Shown here: positions 1 through 12,188 of the stretch, piece after piece
Numbering within the stretch: the first letter of the stretch is position 1
Layout: each line of letters begins with the position of its first letter
Assembly: GCA_020747015.1 (NCBI GenBank)
Contig: JAGTJM010000010.1
Location: 620,001-684,000, forward strand
DNA: 64,000 bases
Source of the DNA: Pyrenochaeta sp. MPI-SDFR-AT-0127
Lineage: Eukaryota > Ascomycota > Dothideomycetes > Pleosporales > Cucurbitariaceae
Direction of reading: 5' to 3'
The notes under the pieces: model-generated
Databases searched by the model: none
What the model was told of the DNA's origin: nothing
Seen by the model: the letters and a program-made list of their open reading frames with translations, nothing else
Made by a program: the position numbers and the translations under genes

Positions 1-792
1 CACAATCCTTGACGTCCAAGTTCTCACGAATCCAGCGCAGCGTGCTAGGCTCGGCGTAGAGGTTGTCCACGGGAACATTGAAGAAGCCCTGTATCTGGCT
101 GGCATGGAGATCCATTGTAATGACATGGTTGCAGCCAGCAGTTTGAAGCATATTTGCCATCAACTTGGCGGTAATTGGTGCGCGAGACTTGTCTTTCTTG
201 TCCTGACGAGCATATGGAAAATTGGGAATCACGGCTGTGATCCGCCGAGCAGATGCAGTCTTGCATGCATTGATCATGATCAACAACTCCATGAGTGCGT
301 CGTTGATGTCACCAGGTGGCGTAGATTGCAGGATGAAGACTGTCCAGTGGTAAGCTACTAGTCATCCAGGGTGGACATCTGACCCGGTCGAAAAGTGGTG
401 CGTACCATCTTCGTCTCTGACAGACTCGCCAATGGTCACAGAAGTCTCCTGGTTCGAGTACTGAAGTACCAGAATTTTGGTAAGTTCTATTCCAAGCCTG
501 TAACATGGTCAGCAAGGCTGTCCGAGGTTGAGTGATTGAAAATAGCTCTGAGCGTTGCATCTGCTTCCAGGAGCGTAGCACAAGAAAGTGACAGTCAGGT
601 GTGTTCGAAACTCAGTGAAACGCAAACAAAATCAGATTCAATCAATATGCAGTTTGCCATATGCTTGGAGGGCTGTTGCTTTTGCGGATTGTGCATGACG
701 CCTTGCAAGCATCAAACGTACCTGTCAGCCACAAGACGGGCAAGCTCGGGATAGCTGTTGCCAGTGAGCAACTTGATGCTGTTGGTAGCCAT
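1..792 (-). CDS. PRS: Ribose-phosphate pyrophosphokinase (PRPP synthetase), 5' part
   Basis: Makes phosphoribosyl pyrophosphate from ribose 5-phosphate and ATP, the entry to purine, pyrimidine, histidine and tryptophan synthesis. Exons read on the minus strand: 792-722, 497-406 and 339-1, continuing past the left edge. The start MATNSIKLLTGNSYPELA is the usual N-terminus, followed by the subunit-contact segment (SNQETSVTIGES) and the ATP-binding loop around IPNFPYARQDKKDKSRAPI. Further on, NHVITMDLHASQIQGFF contains the region that binds divalent cation, and the conserved segment NVPVDNLYAEP follows. About 167 residues are visible, roughly half of a normal enzyme. Both introns have GT donors and CAG acceptors, and the codons split across the joins restore the family sequence. 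Fungi carry several PRS paralogues and I cannot say which one this is. Confidence 0.93.
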
Positions 793-2267
793 AGTGGTAT
801 GAGCGGCTGTAAAAGTGTAGTCACATATTGAAAGCCAGTCACGTCGTCGCCAAAAGACTCAACTTTTTTCGCGATAGGCGGAGCACGGGCCATGCGGAAA
901 AAGTTGGCGCCGGTTGACTGAGCAGTCTGGCCGCGGCAGCTGCAAGCGAGGCCGCCGCCACATTCACCCCATCTGCCTGATCTTGCGCCTTATCTCTCCA
1001 AAATTGCCTACGTTCTTCTTTTTGAAGTCTCTAACGGCCATTGCTTACGAACAGGGGGTTTGAGGTCATGATCTGCTGCAGACTCATATTGCTGATATAA
1101 TGCAAGCATACCTAATCTCTGTCTGAAACTTGACAGTCGCCCTGGGTGTGGATTGAACATGCATACGATGCTTGGAACCGGTTTTTGTATCCACTTGGTT
1201 ATGATACGGTGAATTTAGATGTTTCTCTGCTCTCCCTAGATGCATTCTTGGAGGTTGCAACCGAACAGTATCGCATGCATCGTATTTTCACTTTAGCTGT
1301 ACGTTTTACACTCTTCACGCGCGCGCGCTCTCATCATTTAGATGATCATGAGTGATTGCCAGGAAATGCTCTGGTCGAGTTGTTCGGTGATGTGACTGCC
1401 CCGCAGCTGTTTGGTTTCATCCGGTTCTTTTGTAAATATCCCGCAGCTATTGAAACAGACTATAGCACGGGTACTATTACTAGGTACTGTCGAGCCTCAC
1501 AGCCTACCTCAACAAAAGAATCGAGAGCCCAAGATGCCGCTCTATGCGCATTTACCTAGTGGATCTTACCATTGATCTGCAATATTGGTGACATGGCGAT
1601 CTACTCTCGCCGTCACCGTTGTTGTCGCAGGAATAGAAAAGAAATACCAGGGGCTCTGCCGATGAGGTAGTGCCAGTGCCGGGGTGTTTCCCACTAGGAA
1701 ACGGTGACATTTGTAACGCGGCTCGGAGATGCAGGACGCCACAACACTGGTCGTGCTGGGATTTACAAAATGCTTGGCTTAGGATGTCATTCCTTGATCA
1801 TTGGCCGTTGTAGGCCGTAATTTGATTCTTGGTGCGCCACTCTGCCTATCTGCCTGCCCACCCCTCACTTCTCAAAGCTGAAACAAAAAACGCCGCTTCA
1901 AAAAAAAAATCATCATCCTGTACCGTTTGACGAAGGAGAAATACTTGGTGTACCGAAGCGAAGTATCGAAGCGATGTGAAGCGGTGTAAGGGCCAGGGTA
2001 TTTGATGCCAATTGAAAAACAAAAAGTAAAGTGCCAACGTATAAACCGTTCCTTCGTACATGTGAATAAAGACCCAAGCCACCGCGATGAAAAAGAAAGG
2101 TATGTTCAAAAGAAACATGTACACAGGCCGTTAGAGAATGGCGTGGAAAAGCAAAAGCGACCCGCCAAGTTTTGGGATCATGCCATTAAAGAGATGCCAC
2201 ATAAAGCAATCTCAGTGTAATCGTGTTCAAGATAAGAAAAGAAAATGGGGGTTCTGTAGAAGAAGTT
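793..2267. other. Intergenic region, no gene seen
   Basis: This holds the promoter side of the PRPP synthetase and the 3' side of the Uds1-like gene. Short open frames exist (for example near 1146-1559 and 1846-2124) but have no recognisable motif and no convincing splice or start context. A short alternating GC run lies near 1319-1327. Confidence 0.6.
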
Positions 2268-4087
2268 TTAGCAAGTCTGTTCACACATCTTGCCGATGGC
2301 TTTTTCGATGTCGGAGAACAGGTTGAGAACGTGACCGTCAGCGTAGATCTTGATCGACTCGGTCTCCTTTCGCTCGGCTCGAGCAGGGCTGTCGATCTTT
2401 ACGGGGCTTCGTGGTGGCGTGGTCTCTGCAATGTCACCGCGAGTGGTGGGATTGAGAACGATGGCGGCAGCCACGTGCTCAAGTAACTTTTGGCGAAGAC
2501 GCAAGCGTCGGTTTTCGGCTTGCTCTAGCTTGAGGATAAACTCGTCAATGGAGATGTCCAACTCGGCTAGGGCTTCTTCCTGTTTAAGAAGCGATTCGCG
2601 GGAGAAAATGACGGTTTCTCCACGCCTTAGATATGAAATCATGCGACCGTGAAGCTTTTGTCGGCCTGCACGCAAAGACTTGTAGGTCTTGCGAAGATAT
2701 TCGCAACGCTCATCAAGTGCTCTAAGTTCCTGCATCAAGGTTAGCGCTAGTCTGTTGGATGGTTGAGTAAAGCACATACCCTTGATAAAGAAGCCACATC
2801 ACGCTTGTTCAGGACTTCAAAGTTACCGGCCTGATCGTATGCTTGTTTGTGGAGTAATTTCTTGTCGGCGTCACTCATGCGTCTCGATGCCTCAGGCACA
2901 CGCATGCCATTGGGTAGCTTCCATGGATCTGGCGCTGCAGCTTCTGGGCCGTTAGTTTCTGATACTGTACGGCTTCGTTCCCTCTTGCTGTTTCGTCGCT
3001 TGGGCCGGCCTCGGTCCATGATCGATGACTCGGACATGTTCCGGTTGTGAGACGCAGCATGAGCAGGGATTGGATCTCGCTTCTCAGTACGGGGTGATCC
3101 TCGAGCTGAAGATGGCGATGCTGCATAAAAGGGGTTGGTGAAGGCCGAAGGTGGCGTAGGCAAGGGAATGGTTCCATTTGGTGATCGTCGGAGGTCAAAA
3201 GCACTGAGAGGAGTGGCTCCACCTGATGTCATTGATGCTGGTGTCATGAGCTGTGGTCTGCTTGACTTTGAATTGAGAACCAAAGGGGCAGGGGAGCCCT
3301 TTCGTTCGACTGCGGGAGACTTGGGAGGCACTTGTGGTGGTAGCTCGAGGTCTTGTTGGATATTCACCGTTTCGACTTTTAGTGCAGGTTTTGGGCTTGC
3401 ACCCGGGCTCATGATTGGTGATAATGGTCTGCCGGGAATATTGAGCATTTCTGAAGAAAGAGGCGGCGTATTGTGCTGTGTTCGAACTGGCGAAGGGCCC
3501 GTGACGCAAGCAATCATTGCATCGCCAAACGGACCAGACCTCCAATTGGAACCGGGAGCACTGCAAGACCTCTCATGTCCAAAGGCTTCATGAGACAGCT
3601 TCCGGAGGGGTGGCCTTCCCGGAATGGTTGCTGGTGAAGATTAGCCTGCAGTCGAGGATTTTTTAATCAACATGAGACTCACGGGAATCAATGGCCATTT
3701 CCTGGACGGTAGTCATGGTATTTCCAAGTTCGGGTACGCTGACTTTTCTCCGTCTCGACAATGAACCCGCGCGTTGCCAGAATGGTACACTCTCGGGTAA
3801 GACGGCAGTATCACTGAGAGAGGTGGAGGAGCGGCCAACGGCGAGGGCGGCAAGTCTGTCAGAAGAAGTGTTTGTTTTTGATAGTCCTACGGGACTCTTT
3901 GCTAAGGGCCAGAGTTGATATTTGGAGGCGGTGGGCTGGGTAAGGGTTGCCAGTGATGGGCTCTTCATCAAGGGTGCGCTTGGCAGGTCCGAGTCTCTAG
4001 CAGCCTGGAGGTCCTTCAATGAGCATGATCGACGGGGCGAATGGAGGTTCATCAGGATGAAGGAGTGGTGGAAGCACTTACCGCCAT
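2268..4087 (-). CDS. Uds1-like (up-regulated during septation) coiled-coil protein
   Basis: Proposed exons on the minus strand: 4087-4082 (ATG GCG only), 4013-3683, 3630-2780 and 2729-2268, giving about 549 residues. The first two thirds are Ser/Pro-rich and probably disordered (many SP sites, possible kinase targets). The last third is helical and charged: KKLLHKQAYDQAGNFEVLN leads into ELRALDERCEYLRKTYKSL, which resembles the Uds1 domain of septation-associated fungal proteins. That family assignment is from memory and is moderate. Internal joins are well supported: donor at 3683/3682 with acceptor at 3631/3630 restores a sensible frame, as does 2780/2730. The start is uncertain, because an unspliced alternative Met lies at 4052. 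Likely role: septum or cytoskeleton organisation (inference). Confidence 0.6.
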
Positions 4088-5036
4088 GGTGGAGGATGTT
4101 TCCTGGGTTATATAAACAGAAGACATGTCGGCGTCTGGCCGTATGCAGCTTGCAATGTGTGCCATGACGATTGTTTGAGGTTCCCGTGGGTCACTGTGTG
4201 AAGTGCAAGGTTGATGAGACTCGGGAGGCGGGCATGTCAAACATGAGGGCGTTCCCTGCATGTGTCTGGCAAAAAGGCAATGCAGCACCTTAAGAGTGGC
4301 TCACCCTAGGAGCGATGGAGAGCTGCAGGGACGGGGGTGACCCTGCCACGGCGAAGTCCCAATAACAGCGCTGCATCTAGGCTGTCGGAGGCGCATTCCC
4401 GGAAGGGTAGGGCGGGCGTTGGTATGAAACGCGAGCCTAACCTCCCATGTCGGGCGATTCGTGGGGAACCCTATAACATCACCAAGTAATGACTAGGGTG
4501 ATCTGCACTCTGTGCATGGCGGCACCACCCTTAGCAGACTGCAGCTTTTTTCAGACTACGTGATGGCGCGCTTTCGCTGGGTGGGAACTGTAGATCGGCA
4601 GCACGCTGTGCAAGCGAGCAGCAGCACTGGATGCCGCATTATAGGCATGGCCGTGTCTAGCGCACCCATGGGTTTGAGCACCTGACGCAGCGGAGATAAT
4701 CAAAGTCGCTGAGGCGGGCAGTTTGATCAAGATGACGGAGGACGAGTACCCAAAGCAGTAGGAGCCCCGACCCACGCTTCAAGGCCAGCCAGACTCGCAG
4801 CAGCCTGCCTGGCGGGAGAGGCTTCACTTTGATGAGAGCCTGCAGCTGTGGGCGGGTTGGGTCGGGCATGGGCTGGCAAGTGAATGGGATCATGGGCGTC
4901 TCACGGTCGATACATGCACACATGGCCCATGGAAGCAATGCCGCCGGCGGCCGCTCGAAGGCAAAGGAACAAGAGCCTCAACTGATGGGCGACATGGCTC
5001 TCCTACGGCGGTCCTACTTCTGGGCCACGACGGCCT

Positions 5037-5056
5037 GGGGGGGAGGGGGAGGGGGG
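5037..5056 (+). repeat. G-rich tract, possible G-quadruplex
   Basis: Runs of 7, 5 and 6 consecutive G separated by single A bases. Splitting the longest run gives four G3 blocks with very short loops, which fits a G-quadruplex pattern on the plus strand. No function is evident. Confidence 0.6.
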
Positions 5057-5999
5057 AAAGAGGAAAGGGTATCCACGGGCGGAGTGCGGAAAGAGGGGAG
5101 GAAGGCACGCCTCAGGAACGAGGGCAGGTGCGAAGCGAAGCGAACGTTGAGCCACTGCAGGGATGCTCATTGGTCGGGAGCCTGCCGCCTCGTGGCAATC
5201 CTGGCAGGAGCACAAAAACAAGGGTGATTTACGGCACCCGCGAACTCACACGCGGTGAAACTTACCAGACGGTGACGTCCTGGACGCTTGCTCCAACTCC
5301 TGGTACCTGCGACGGCGACGGCCTACCTGCTCCCTCTTCCAGCTTGCCTCCCATCCAGCACGCTCCTGCCAGCACGTTCCAATCCCGCGCCCTCGCCCCT
5401 TCCAGCACGTTCCTATTCCCAGCATCGCTCGTATATACAGCAGCGCACCTACCCAATCCTCCGCTCAGCTGGTTCGCCCCTGCCCTGTTTGAGCAACACA
5501 ACCCAAACAGCCCCGCCATGCTGTTCCTGTCCATCACTTGCTGCCTGCTGCCAGCCTTGCCTCGACCCATGCCGTGCTGCTGATTCACGGTGCACATGGA
5601 GTGCAGTTGCATGCCTCCTTTCATCATCGTTACCCCTCATCCTTCACCCATCCCTTCACCGTCATTTCCAGCCCATGGCCATCCTACTCGACGACATCGA
5701 TATAATTTCCAGCGCGCAGGACATATACGCGGGCCCATAGCCCTATAGACATGGATCATCGCTTAGCCCACGCGGAGGCAAGGCTCGGGAGTGCCGTGTT
5801 TGACCTGACCCTGACCTACCTAGTCCCGTCACATGGTGAGAAGATGGCTTTCGCACCAAGCATAGCCTCTTGTTCCCGCGCCCGACACCACTGCCTCACC
5901 TTGCTCCCCAGCTTCAATACCGGCCTGCTACTAATTCGGGCCTGCACTGGCAAATTCCGACTCTTGCTCCCTCTCGCGTGGAACAAGACTCGCCAAGCT

Positions 6000-6012
6000 C
6001 CCCCCCCCCCCC
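6000..6012 (+). repeat. Poly-C homopolymer
   Basis: Thirteen consecutive C bases inside a pyrimidine-rich region. Its length may be unreliable in the assembly. Confidence 0.8.
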
Positions 6013-8384
6013 AGCTCTTCACTTCCCGCCTCTGCCATCTGCAAACTTTACCCCACGAGGCATTCATATCTCTCTGCTCATTGTCACACACGAACACCAT
6101 GCTGACGTGCGTATGCAATGCGAGTGGGTGGCGGATGCACCTCAGGAACCCGCCTGTTGCCCCTCTCCCCCCAGTCTCTGCAACTGCGGTCCGCGTGGAT
6201 CACCCAGCTCAATTCTCCTCATCACCACTCTTTGCTGAGGGTGACTGCGTATTTGGTTTCGTCTGGTGGCTGTCCAAGCGTTTCATGCTGATGTCTTCGT
6301 CTGTGCTGTGGCTTTGCCACTCGATCCCTTGAGCGTGCACATGCACCCAAACATTCTGCGAGCTACTCATTCCTCAGCTCCATTATTAGGAGTCCCACAC
6401 CCTGGGCGTCACCAGAACGACTCCTTTTTTTTTCTCAACGTCTAACCGTCATCGTCTTGATGAACGAGTCGTTTACGCTTTGCGGTTTTCGGCTTCCCGC
6501 TCCGCCCAAACGCAAGTCATGATCCAAAATCACGCCAAGATATGCAGTGACGAACCAATTCTAGCAGGGAATGGCTGCATAAGTTGCCACCAATTTTGCG
6601 CAGAGTCAAAATCATTCGATTAGACCCGCATATGGCTACTTACTTTCCTGATTTCTTCTCTTTGGCTTCTCCGTGTGCACATCGAGTTGCAGCACGACGT
6701 CTCGCCCGAGCAACCTTCTCCCAAAGCAGAGTTTCTAGCTCTTTTCCGAAGTATCATTTGATCATTTCGAGCAGCAACCGCATCTCATCACATCCACTAG
6801 GTCCATCGGTAATCAACTGTCCACTGTGCAGCGACCGATAGCGCTCTAAGGCAGTAAGCATGCTCTGCTCAACGGGATCGGTTGAATGGAAATAGATGCA
6901 AGTACTTATTTTCAACGGCTCGCTTGAAACACCGAGCCACTCGCAGCAGTTGCAGAGCACCTTGTCACAATCTATCGAATTCTTGCCAGTGTGCCAGGCT
7001 TTGTGCGTTTCGAGGCCATCCCTCGTTCGTCACACGGCTCTTCGGCACGGCGTATGGATCAACAGGAAATATTTTGGACCCTCCCTTTCCGTGAAGATCT
7101 TACGGGGACTGTTCGAGAGATGAATGTCTAGGCTTGGCAAGCGGAGACCCTAGTCTACCAGAGTCATGGCAGAACCCAGTGGCAGGCTCGATGTGCAAAT
7201 TGCGCTATGGTACTGCCCTAACCTCCACGAGCCACATGGTCGTGAAGATGCTTAAGGAGCGTTCCTCCGATCCCAATGTCAATACCACTCAATATCCTTG
7301 CCTTGCGCGGTTGTAACACCTGCAAACGCGGTCCGTTTGTCAGAGGTCTCGGTCACAGTACCCCCATTTATCGCGTCAAGAATTATACCCGTATTTCGGG
7401 ATAAGTGCCGGGCTGATTCTGAAACCCATATCAAGGACACGCAATGCTCAGTACTGGTGCCATGGAGACGGGCCATCGTATCTCTTCAGCCATCCGCTGT
7501 CTACATGGCTGCCCTTGCCGGTCCTTGCCGATGCTGTCTCGACCTCACAGTAATCTCCACGGTTTCGTGCAGGCAATGTCCCTCGAGCCTGAATTCGGAC
7601 CGACTTGAATCAATTCGACATTGCAAACGTGGGACCATCTCCACTATCACCATGAGAGAACCAAATTTACCTTCGCGGGATACCTTCGGCCGTTCTACAG
7701 TTCATGTGGATATCTATCTTCCAGATTCTTCGTGATATGCTATCAACAATCACTTCAGTATTTTCGCTAACACTACACGTAGGGACTTGAATTTGTCTTC
7801 AAGGCTCTCGATGCGCCGAAACCGTCGGCCATGGAAGATGAGATTATCACAATTGCCGCGCCACCATTCCATTGCAGCTGTCCATCGAATTCGTATCGTC
7901 AACGAAGGTTGTGTGTACAGGCCCAAGAATGCGTGCACATGGTTGGGAGCACAAGGTTGAAGCAGCAACACGTGGACGGCTCTTGGTTTGCATTGCATTC
8001 TCAAAGCACTCAACGCTCAATACCACACACACTGCATCGGATAACTTAATCCCGAAGCATGTATTCCTGCATCATGTTGCTCTAAGTTAGAACGCATGTA
8101 TCTCTACAGGCTAGGAGCAGATACTGCAACCTTGGGTTTATAGCCGCATTTCAGAATACTCTTTTACCATCCAGATGGTTTCTGATCACTGTTCAAATGC
8201 AAGATTTGGAAACTTCGAATCACAGTGGAGATGACGGCAGTTAACGTGGTCACTAATGTCATGGCGGTCCCAAGACAAATGCCACCGAGTCGGCGATCAT
8301 GGAGATGGTTCTCAAAACTTGACACGACCAATACAGATCCCAGCTCGACATCGACAGAACCAACCCATGGTTGAATTTTCTTAA

Positions 8385-9416
8385 CCCTTATATAATCTTA
8401 TCTATTGCGGTTATACGTCTCGTTCGCGCCTCACATAGACATGTGCACCCAAAGACTCCCGCGTCTCACATCAACCATTTCACCTCCGATTCGTTACCAT
8501 AACTCCCCTGGACCCTGACGCCGTTCCATCTTACTCGCCCGGTATAGCACAACAACTACCACCTTAACACACCAGGAATCCCTGTCAGCGATCTCTCACC
8601 ACCACTGTTTCCCCTCTTAACATTTCGCTTTCATGTTTCCGCCACAACACGACCTGGACCATTGGCCATCGCTTCACAGCTAAGCACCAACAAGCATGCA
8701 TCTACTAACAGGCTCATCGCCCGATCATGGCTATATTGTTCTTCGGCTAATTCTACGATTGCGGGGAAAAGGCCCTTGACATTTCGATGAATAGTACGAC
8801 AAATAATGTGGAGAGCTACCGTATAGCAATGCAAAAAACGTATACCCGGTGACTGGTCGCAAGCTGGAGCTCAGATCGTGATCCACCCACTCCCGCAGTT
8901 GCCGTCGTGCTTACGTCGCACAACCGTAGTGTCTTTGAAGAAAAGCTCCGCTCGGTGCCGGCACTTGCGGTCATCGGGTATGCTTTTGGTGACTGTGACA
9001 AGACATGCTCAACTTACCCAGCAATCCATTAGGACGCATGATCACTCGGTACGAACCTGGAGCGAGCTGCTCCGAACAGTTGTGAATAAAGTTTACCAGA
9101 CGAACCCTGACAAAAGCAAATCAATAAATAGCATCCTTCAACCTAAACGATCTCCAAAGAAAATCGCGCCTGCACGCCTCGTGATGTAATTACAGGAACA
9201 AGACCTAGCCGGCGGCGCATCCCCCAAGAAAGCTACTTGTCTAGCACCGAACAGCTAGAACAGCTCACAAACCGCATCGAAACCGGTAGCGAGTCGACCG
9301 ATTCCTGCGACTAACTTGCGCGAGGCGCCGCCACAACGACCGCCTTGAGTTCTGGCGCTGCGATGCTGCACCTAATATCTCACAGCTGCCCCACCAGCTC
9401 AAGCGCAAACCAGTCT
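8385..9416 (+). other. Unresolved coding-like locus
   Basis: A TATA-like element (near 8389) is followed by a pyrimidine-rich leader and an ATG at 8633 (MFPPQHDLDHWPSLHS, then a stop). Further on, 8880-8977 reads DPPTPAVAVVLTSHNRSVFE and onward. It joins across a good 44-base intron (8978-9021, GTATGC...CCCAG) to a second piece, NPLGRMITRYEPGAS, that stops at 9085. Downstream, two different frames between 9200 and 9416 also look coding-like (for example STEQLEQLTNRIETGSE and FWRCDAAPNISQLPH). I could not join these into one gene. It may be a multi-exon gene with splice sites I missed, or a decayed gene. No family was recognised. Confidence 0.3.
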
Positions 9417-10099
9417 AGGTTATAGTAGCGTGTGTTATAGAAAACGCCACCTGACCGCAAACTTGGTCGACATAAGATGTGCTGTGGTTAAAAAAGGGTG
9501 TGGTGGTAAACGTAGTTTGCTCCTGCTTGCTGCGTGTAGGTGGGGAACCGTCAAACTTGCAGGTAAGCAGAGAAACCGAAAGCGGGTTGCAGCGAGGTCT
9601 CTTTTCCCGGCCGCGAAATTGCGGGGACGGCTGCATGCATGGGTTGGAGCATCCGCCATCCATGTTGTGCAGAGCTGGTAGTACTAGATTTGCGAAAGGC
9701 AATAGTAGTAGCAAGTATGCATTTTTGAGGACAATTGGGCCATGGGTTTACATGTATTATACATATCTATACATAAATAGTATGAGAAACGCTGATTGGG
9801 TGGTTTGGAGAGTATGCGAGAAGGAAATACCAATCGAACAACCTTTCTAACCACCATGGCTACTGTCATTTCTGTCACCGCTCCTTAGCCATGCTTGACT
9901 GCCTGGACAAGAAGGGCTAATGCATCCTGAACTTTGTCGTCTCTCCTGACCTCCTGCATGCCATGCCACTATGCCTTCCAACACTGGAGCATCGAGAGCC
10001 GGCAGCAGCGACGTTTTTGGTACAGGATCCCTCGGCAGTCTACCACGCCGCACCCACACCTCTACTGCAAGCCCGAAGAACTAGGCCATCTCGATCAGG
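9417..10099. other. Intergenic, no gene seen
   Basis: This lies downstream of the unresolved locus and 3' of the mitochondrial Phe-tRNA synthetase. Short frames only. A perfect-looking start context at 9856 opens only ten codons. Confidence 0.5.
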
Positions 10100-11948
10100 C
10101 TATCGTAGCTCCACCCCTAGCCTGTCGACGAGAAGGGATCGCAGTCGTTCGTGCAGGTAGTTAGTCTCATCGTTTGTAAGAGTGCGCTCCAGACTCCGAT
10201 AATTGATGCGATAGCACATGCTACGCCGCCCCGTTTTGGGATGCACAAATTCGTCCGTCAACCGGACATCTTCAACAAGGTCACCACACACCTCGCGCGC
10301 AATCTCCATGACATCGTTCTCGTGGAAAGACGACGAAGCGGAGAGCGGCACAGGCGCAGTTGCCGCAGGCGGAATCGGTTGCGAAGTAGGAGGGGCGGGT
10401 CCTGACGATCCCGGCGTGGCTACAATAAAGTTTGCAGCAGCATTTGCGTGATCAGGTGAAGCAGGAGATTGCGCGTGCGTTGTTGCAGGCGAGCTCGTTG
10501 GTTGTGGTGCTGCGGCAGGTGCTGCCGGTGGGTGAATAGCACTGGCGCCACCAGCAGCACTAGAGCTGGACCGCAGCCAGAAGCTCACGTCTTTGAAGCA
10601 TGCAGGGTACTTGCTAAAGGGCACGAAACGGCGAATCGGTGCCCGCTCGCTAAATTGAGAAAGAAACCTCGTGTCCTTGGACCAAAATAAACGGATGTCA
10701 GGGATTGAGTAGAGCAGCATGGCGATGCGTTCGAGGCCTATGCCAAACGCCCATCCCACTCGGTTCGGCACGGAGGCATTGTTCAGGATGGGCTGAGAGA
10801 CAATACCACAGCCAAGGACCTCGAGCCAGTCGTCTTGCCAGAAGACCTCGAGTTCCCAGCTCGGCGATGTAAAGGGGAAGTATGCCTCCACCCATCGCAC
10901 TTTGAGAGGCTGATCTCCATCTGTTGAGGCAGTATCTGCAGCCCCTTTGGCCGCATTGAAGATGGTGACAACCATATCTTCAAGACTGCGTTTCAGGTGT
11001 GCAGCCATGGCCTCAGCTTCTTCCGGTGAGTGTGTTGCCTGGAGCGGGTTGCGCTCAGCATGGAAGGTCGGATTGGGATCTTCAACTGCGATATCATGTT
11101 TGGGGATTCTGGCTACATCGTCCCAAATCACTTGGGCGAGAGGTTTCCCATCTCTTTCTACTTGTTGTCTGTCCCACGTTCGTCCACCCTCCATTTGATG
11201 GAAGACTGGATAGTGGCTCCGGTCAACGGCATCTCGTCGGTACACATCCGCACTGATGAGATACCCATCACTTTCATTGCTGCGGAATGTGTCGGCCTGG
11301 TGTGCTGAGGTATGCGTTCGTAGTACTGTTTCCTTGTTCAGATAGTACGTATCGGTTCGACTTCGTCCTATGTGATCGAGTGGAAAGCCCAGTGAGTCAA
11401 AATTTTGGCCTGTGGTGACAATTGGAAAGAGCTCATTGTGAGTCTTGAATCCAGGAAATCGTGATTCGATCAGTTTTCGAGTGATTGTTAAAGGATGGTC
11501 AGGTTGAAGATGGAGACGTCGAGAAATGGAAGAAAGAATTGTCGGAGGTGCGTTCATCCACTCATCCGTCTGGTAGGTTCTTCCTTCTATTTTGATATCC
11601 TTTGACGATGTTCCTGGTTCTTGTTCAGTTATTGCTTTTGAACAGTACTCAGCCCGCGTTGAGAGCAGGTTATCATGTCAACATGACCAAGACTACGGTG
11701 ATAGAGCGAGCTTGAATGGCTTCAAGTTACATTGCCGCTCTCAAATATTGACACATGTATTTCTTGATGCGACTGCATCGTCACTGTGGCCAACCCAGAG
11801 GATAATCACATGATCGCAACGTACCAGAAGAATTATATCTCACCGTATGCTGCCACGAGCTGGGCGACAGTGATGGCCTCTGTATTCTCAATGGTACATT
11901 CCGATTCAATTGACGGCATATAGCCGCAGAACACAATGGTATCCGCAT
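10100..11948 (-). CDS. MSF1: Phenylalanyl-tRNA synthetase, mitochondrial, monomeric
   Basis: Charges mitochondrial tRNA-Phe in the matrix. Two exons: 11948-11844 and 11647-10100, about 550 residues. The first exon begins MRIPLCSAAICRQLNRNVPL, Arg-rich without acidic residues, a typical mitochondrial presequence. The second exon carries the family start KIEGRTYQTDEW, the class II core with YPVFHQMEGGR (motif 2 region) and GWAFGIGLERIAML (motif 3), and a C-terminal FDX-ACB anticodon-binding domain ending LLVDRLGVELR. Between residues about 395 and 475 an Ala/Pro/Ser-rich segment interrupts the start of the FDX-ACB domain. It has no good splice sites, so it is probably translated. The 196-base intron is longer than its neighbours' but keeps phase. 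Divergent from the dicarboxylate carrier; 240 bases separate the two starts. Confidence 0.94.
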
Positions 11949-12188
11949 GTTTCCGATGGCATTGGGTGGTGTTCTATTCCGCGTCCACAAAATCCGCACG
12001 ACGCCAAGCACGGTTCCGTGCTTACTTCTTATAACCGAAATATGACGTCCCCCCGGCAGCGATTTCTCGGTCACTTAACAAGCACCGAGTCTGAGCTGCC
12101 AGCACTCGATCTCCACCCTCCTTAAGCCTACTGAAGGTCGCAGTCCTCTGTGCTCGTCAATGCAGCTTCTGGTAATTGTGCGATCAAT

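Larger units (their letters stand above)
4088..8630. other. Long gene-poor region with G-, C- and CT-rich tracts
   Basis: I support no gene in this 4.5 kb. It contains a G-rich tract at 5037-5056, a strongly pyrimidine-biased stretch at about 5270-6450, a 13-base C run at 6000-6012 and a poly-T run near 6426. The open frames here (up to 193 codons at 5751-6332) are compositionally biased, lack known motifs and have no coherent splice structure. CT-rich blocks of this kind are common in promoters and 5' leaders of fungal genes, so the region may be a long regulatory leader for a gene further right (inference). Confidence 0.5.

Noticed and set aside
1846..2124. Minus-strand hydrophobic 92-codon frame
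   Set aside because: Its Phe-rich end is translated from an A-rich run, and it lies just beyond the stop of the Uds1-like gene, probably in its 3' region.
5751..6332. 193-codon plus-strand open frame
   Set aside because: It is driven by CT-rich composition, contains a homopolymer-encoded Pro run, has no motif and overlaps other equally open frames.
7298..7735. 145-codon plus-strand open frame
   Set aside because: No family resemblance, no splice partners, and the minus strand is also partly open there.
9856..9889. ATG in excellent start context
   Set aside because: It opens only ten codons, and no donor site continues it.
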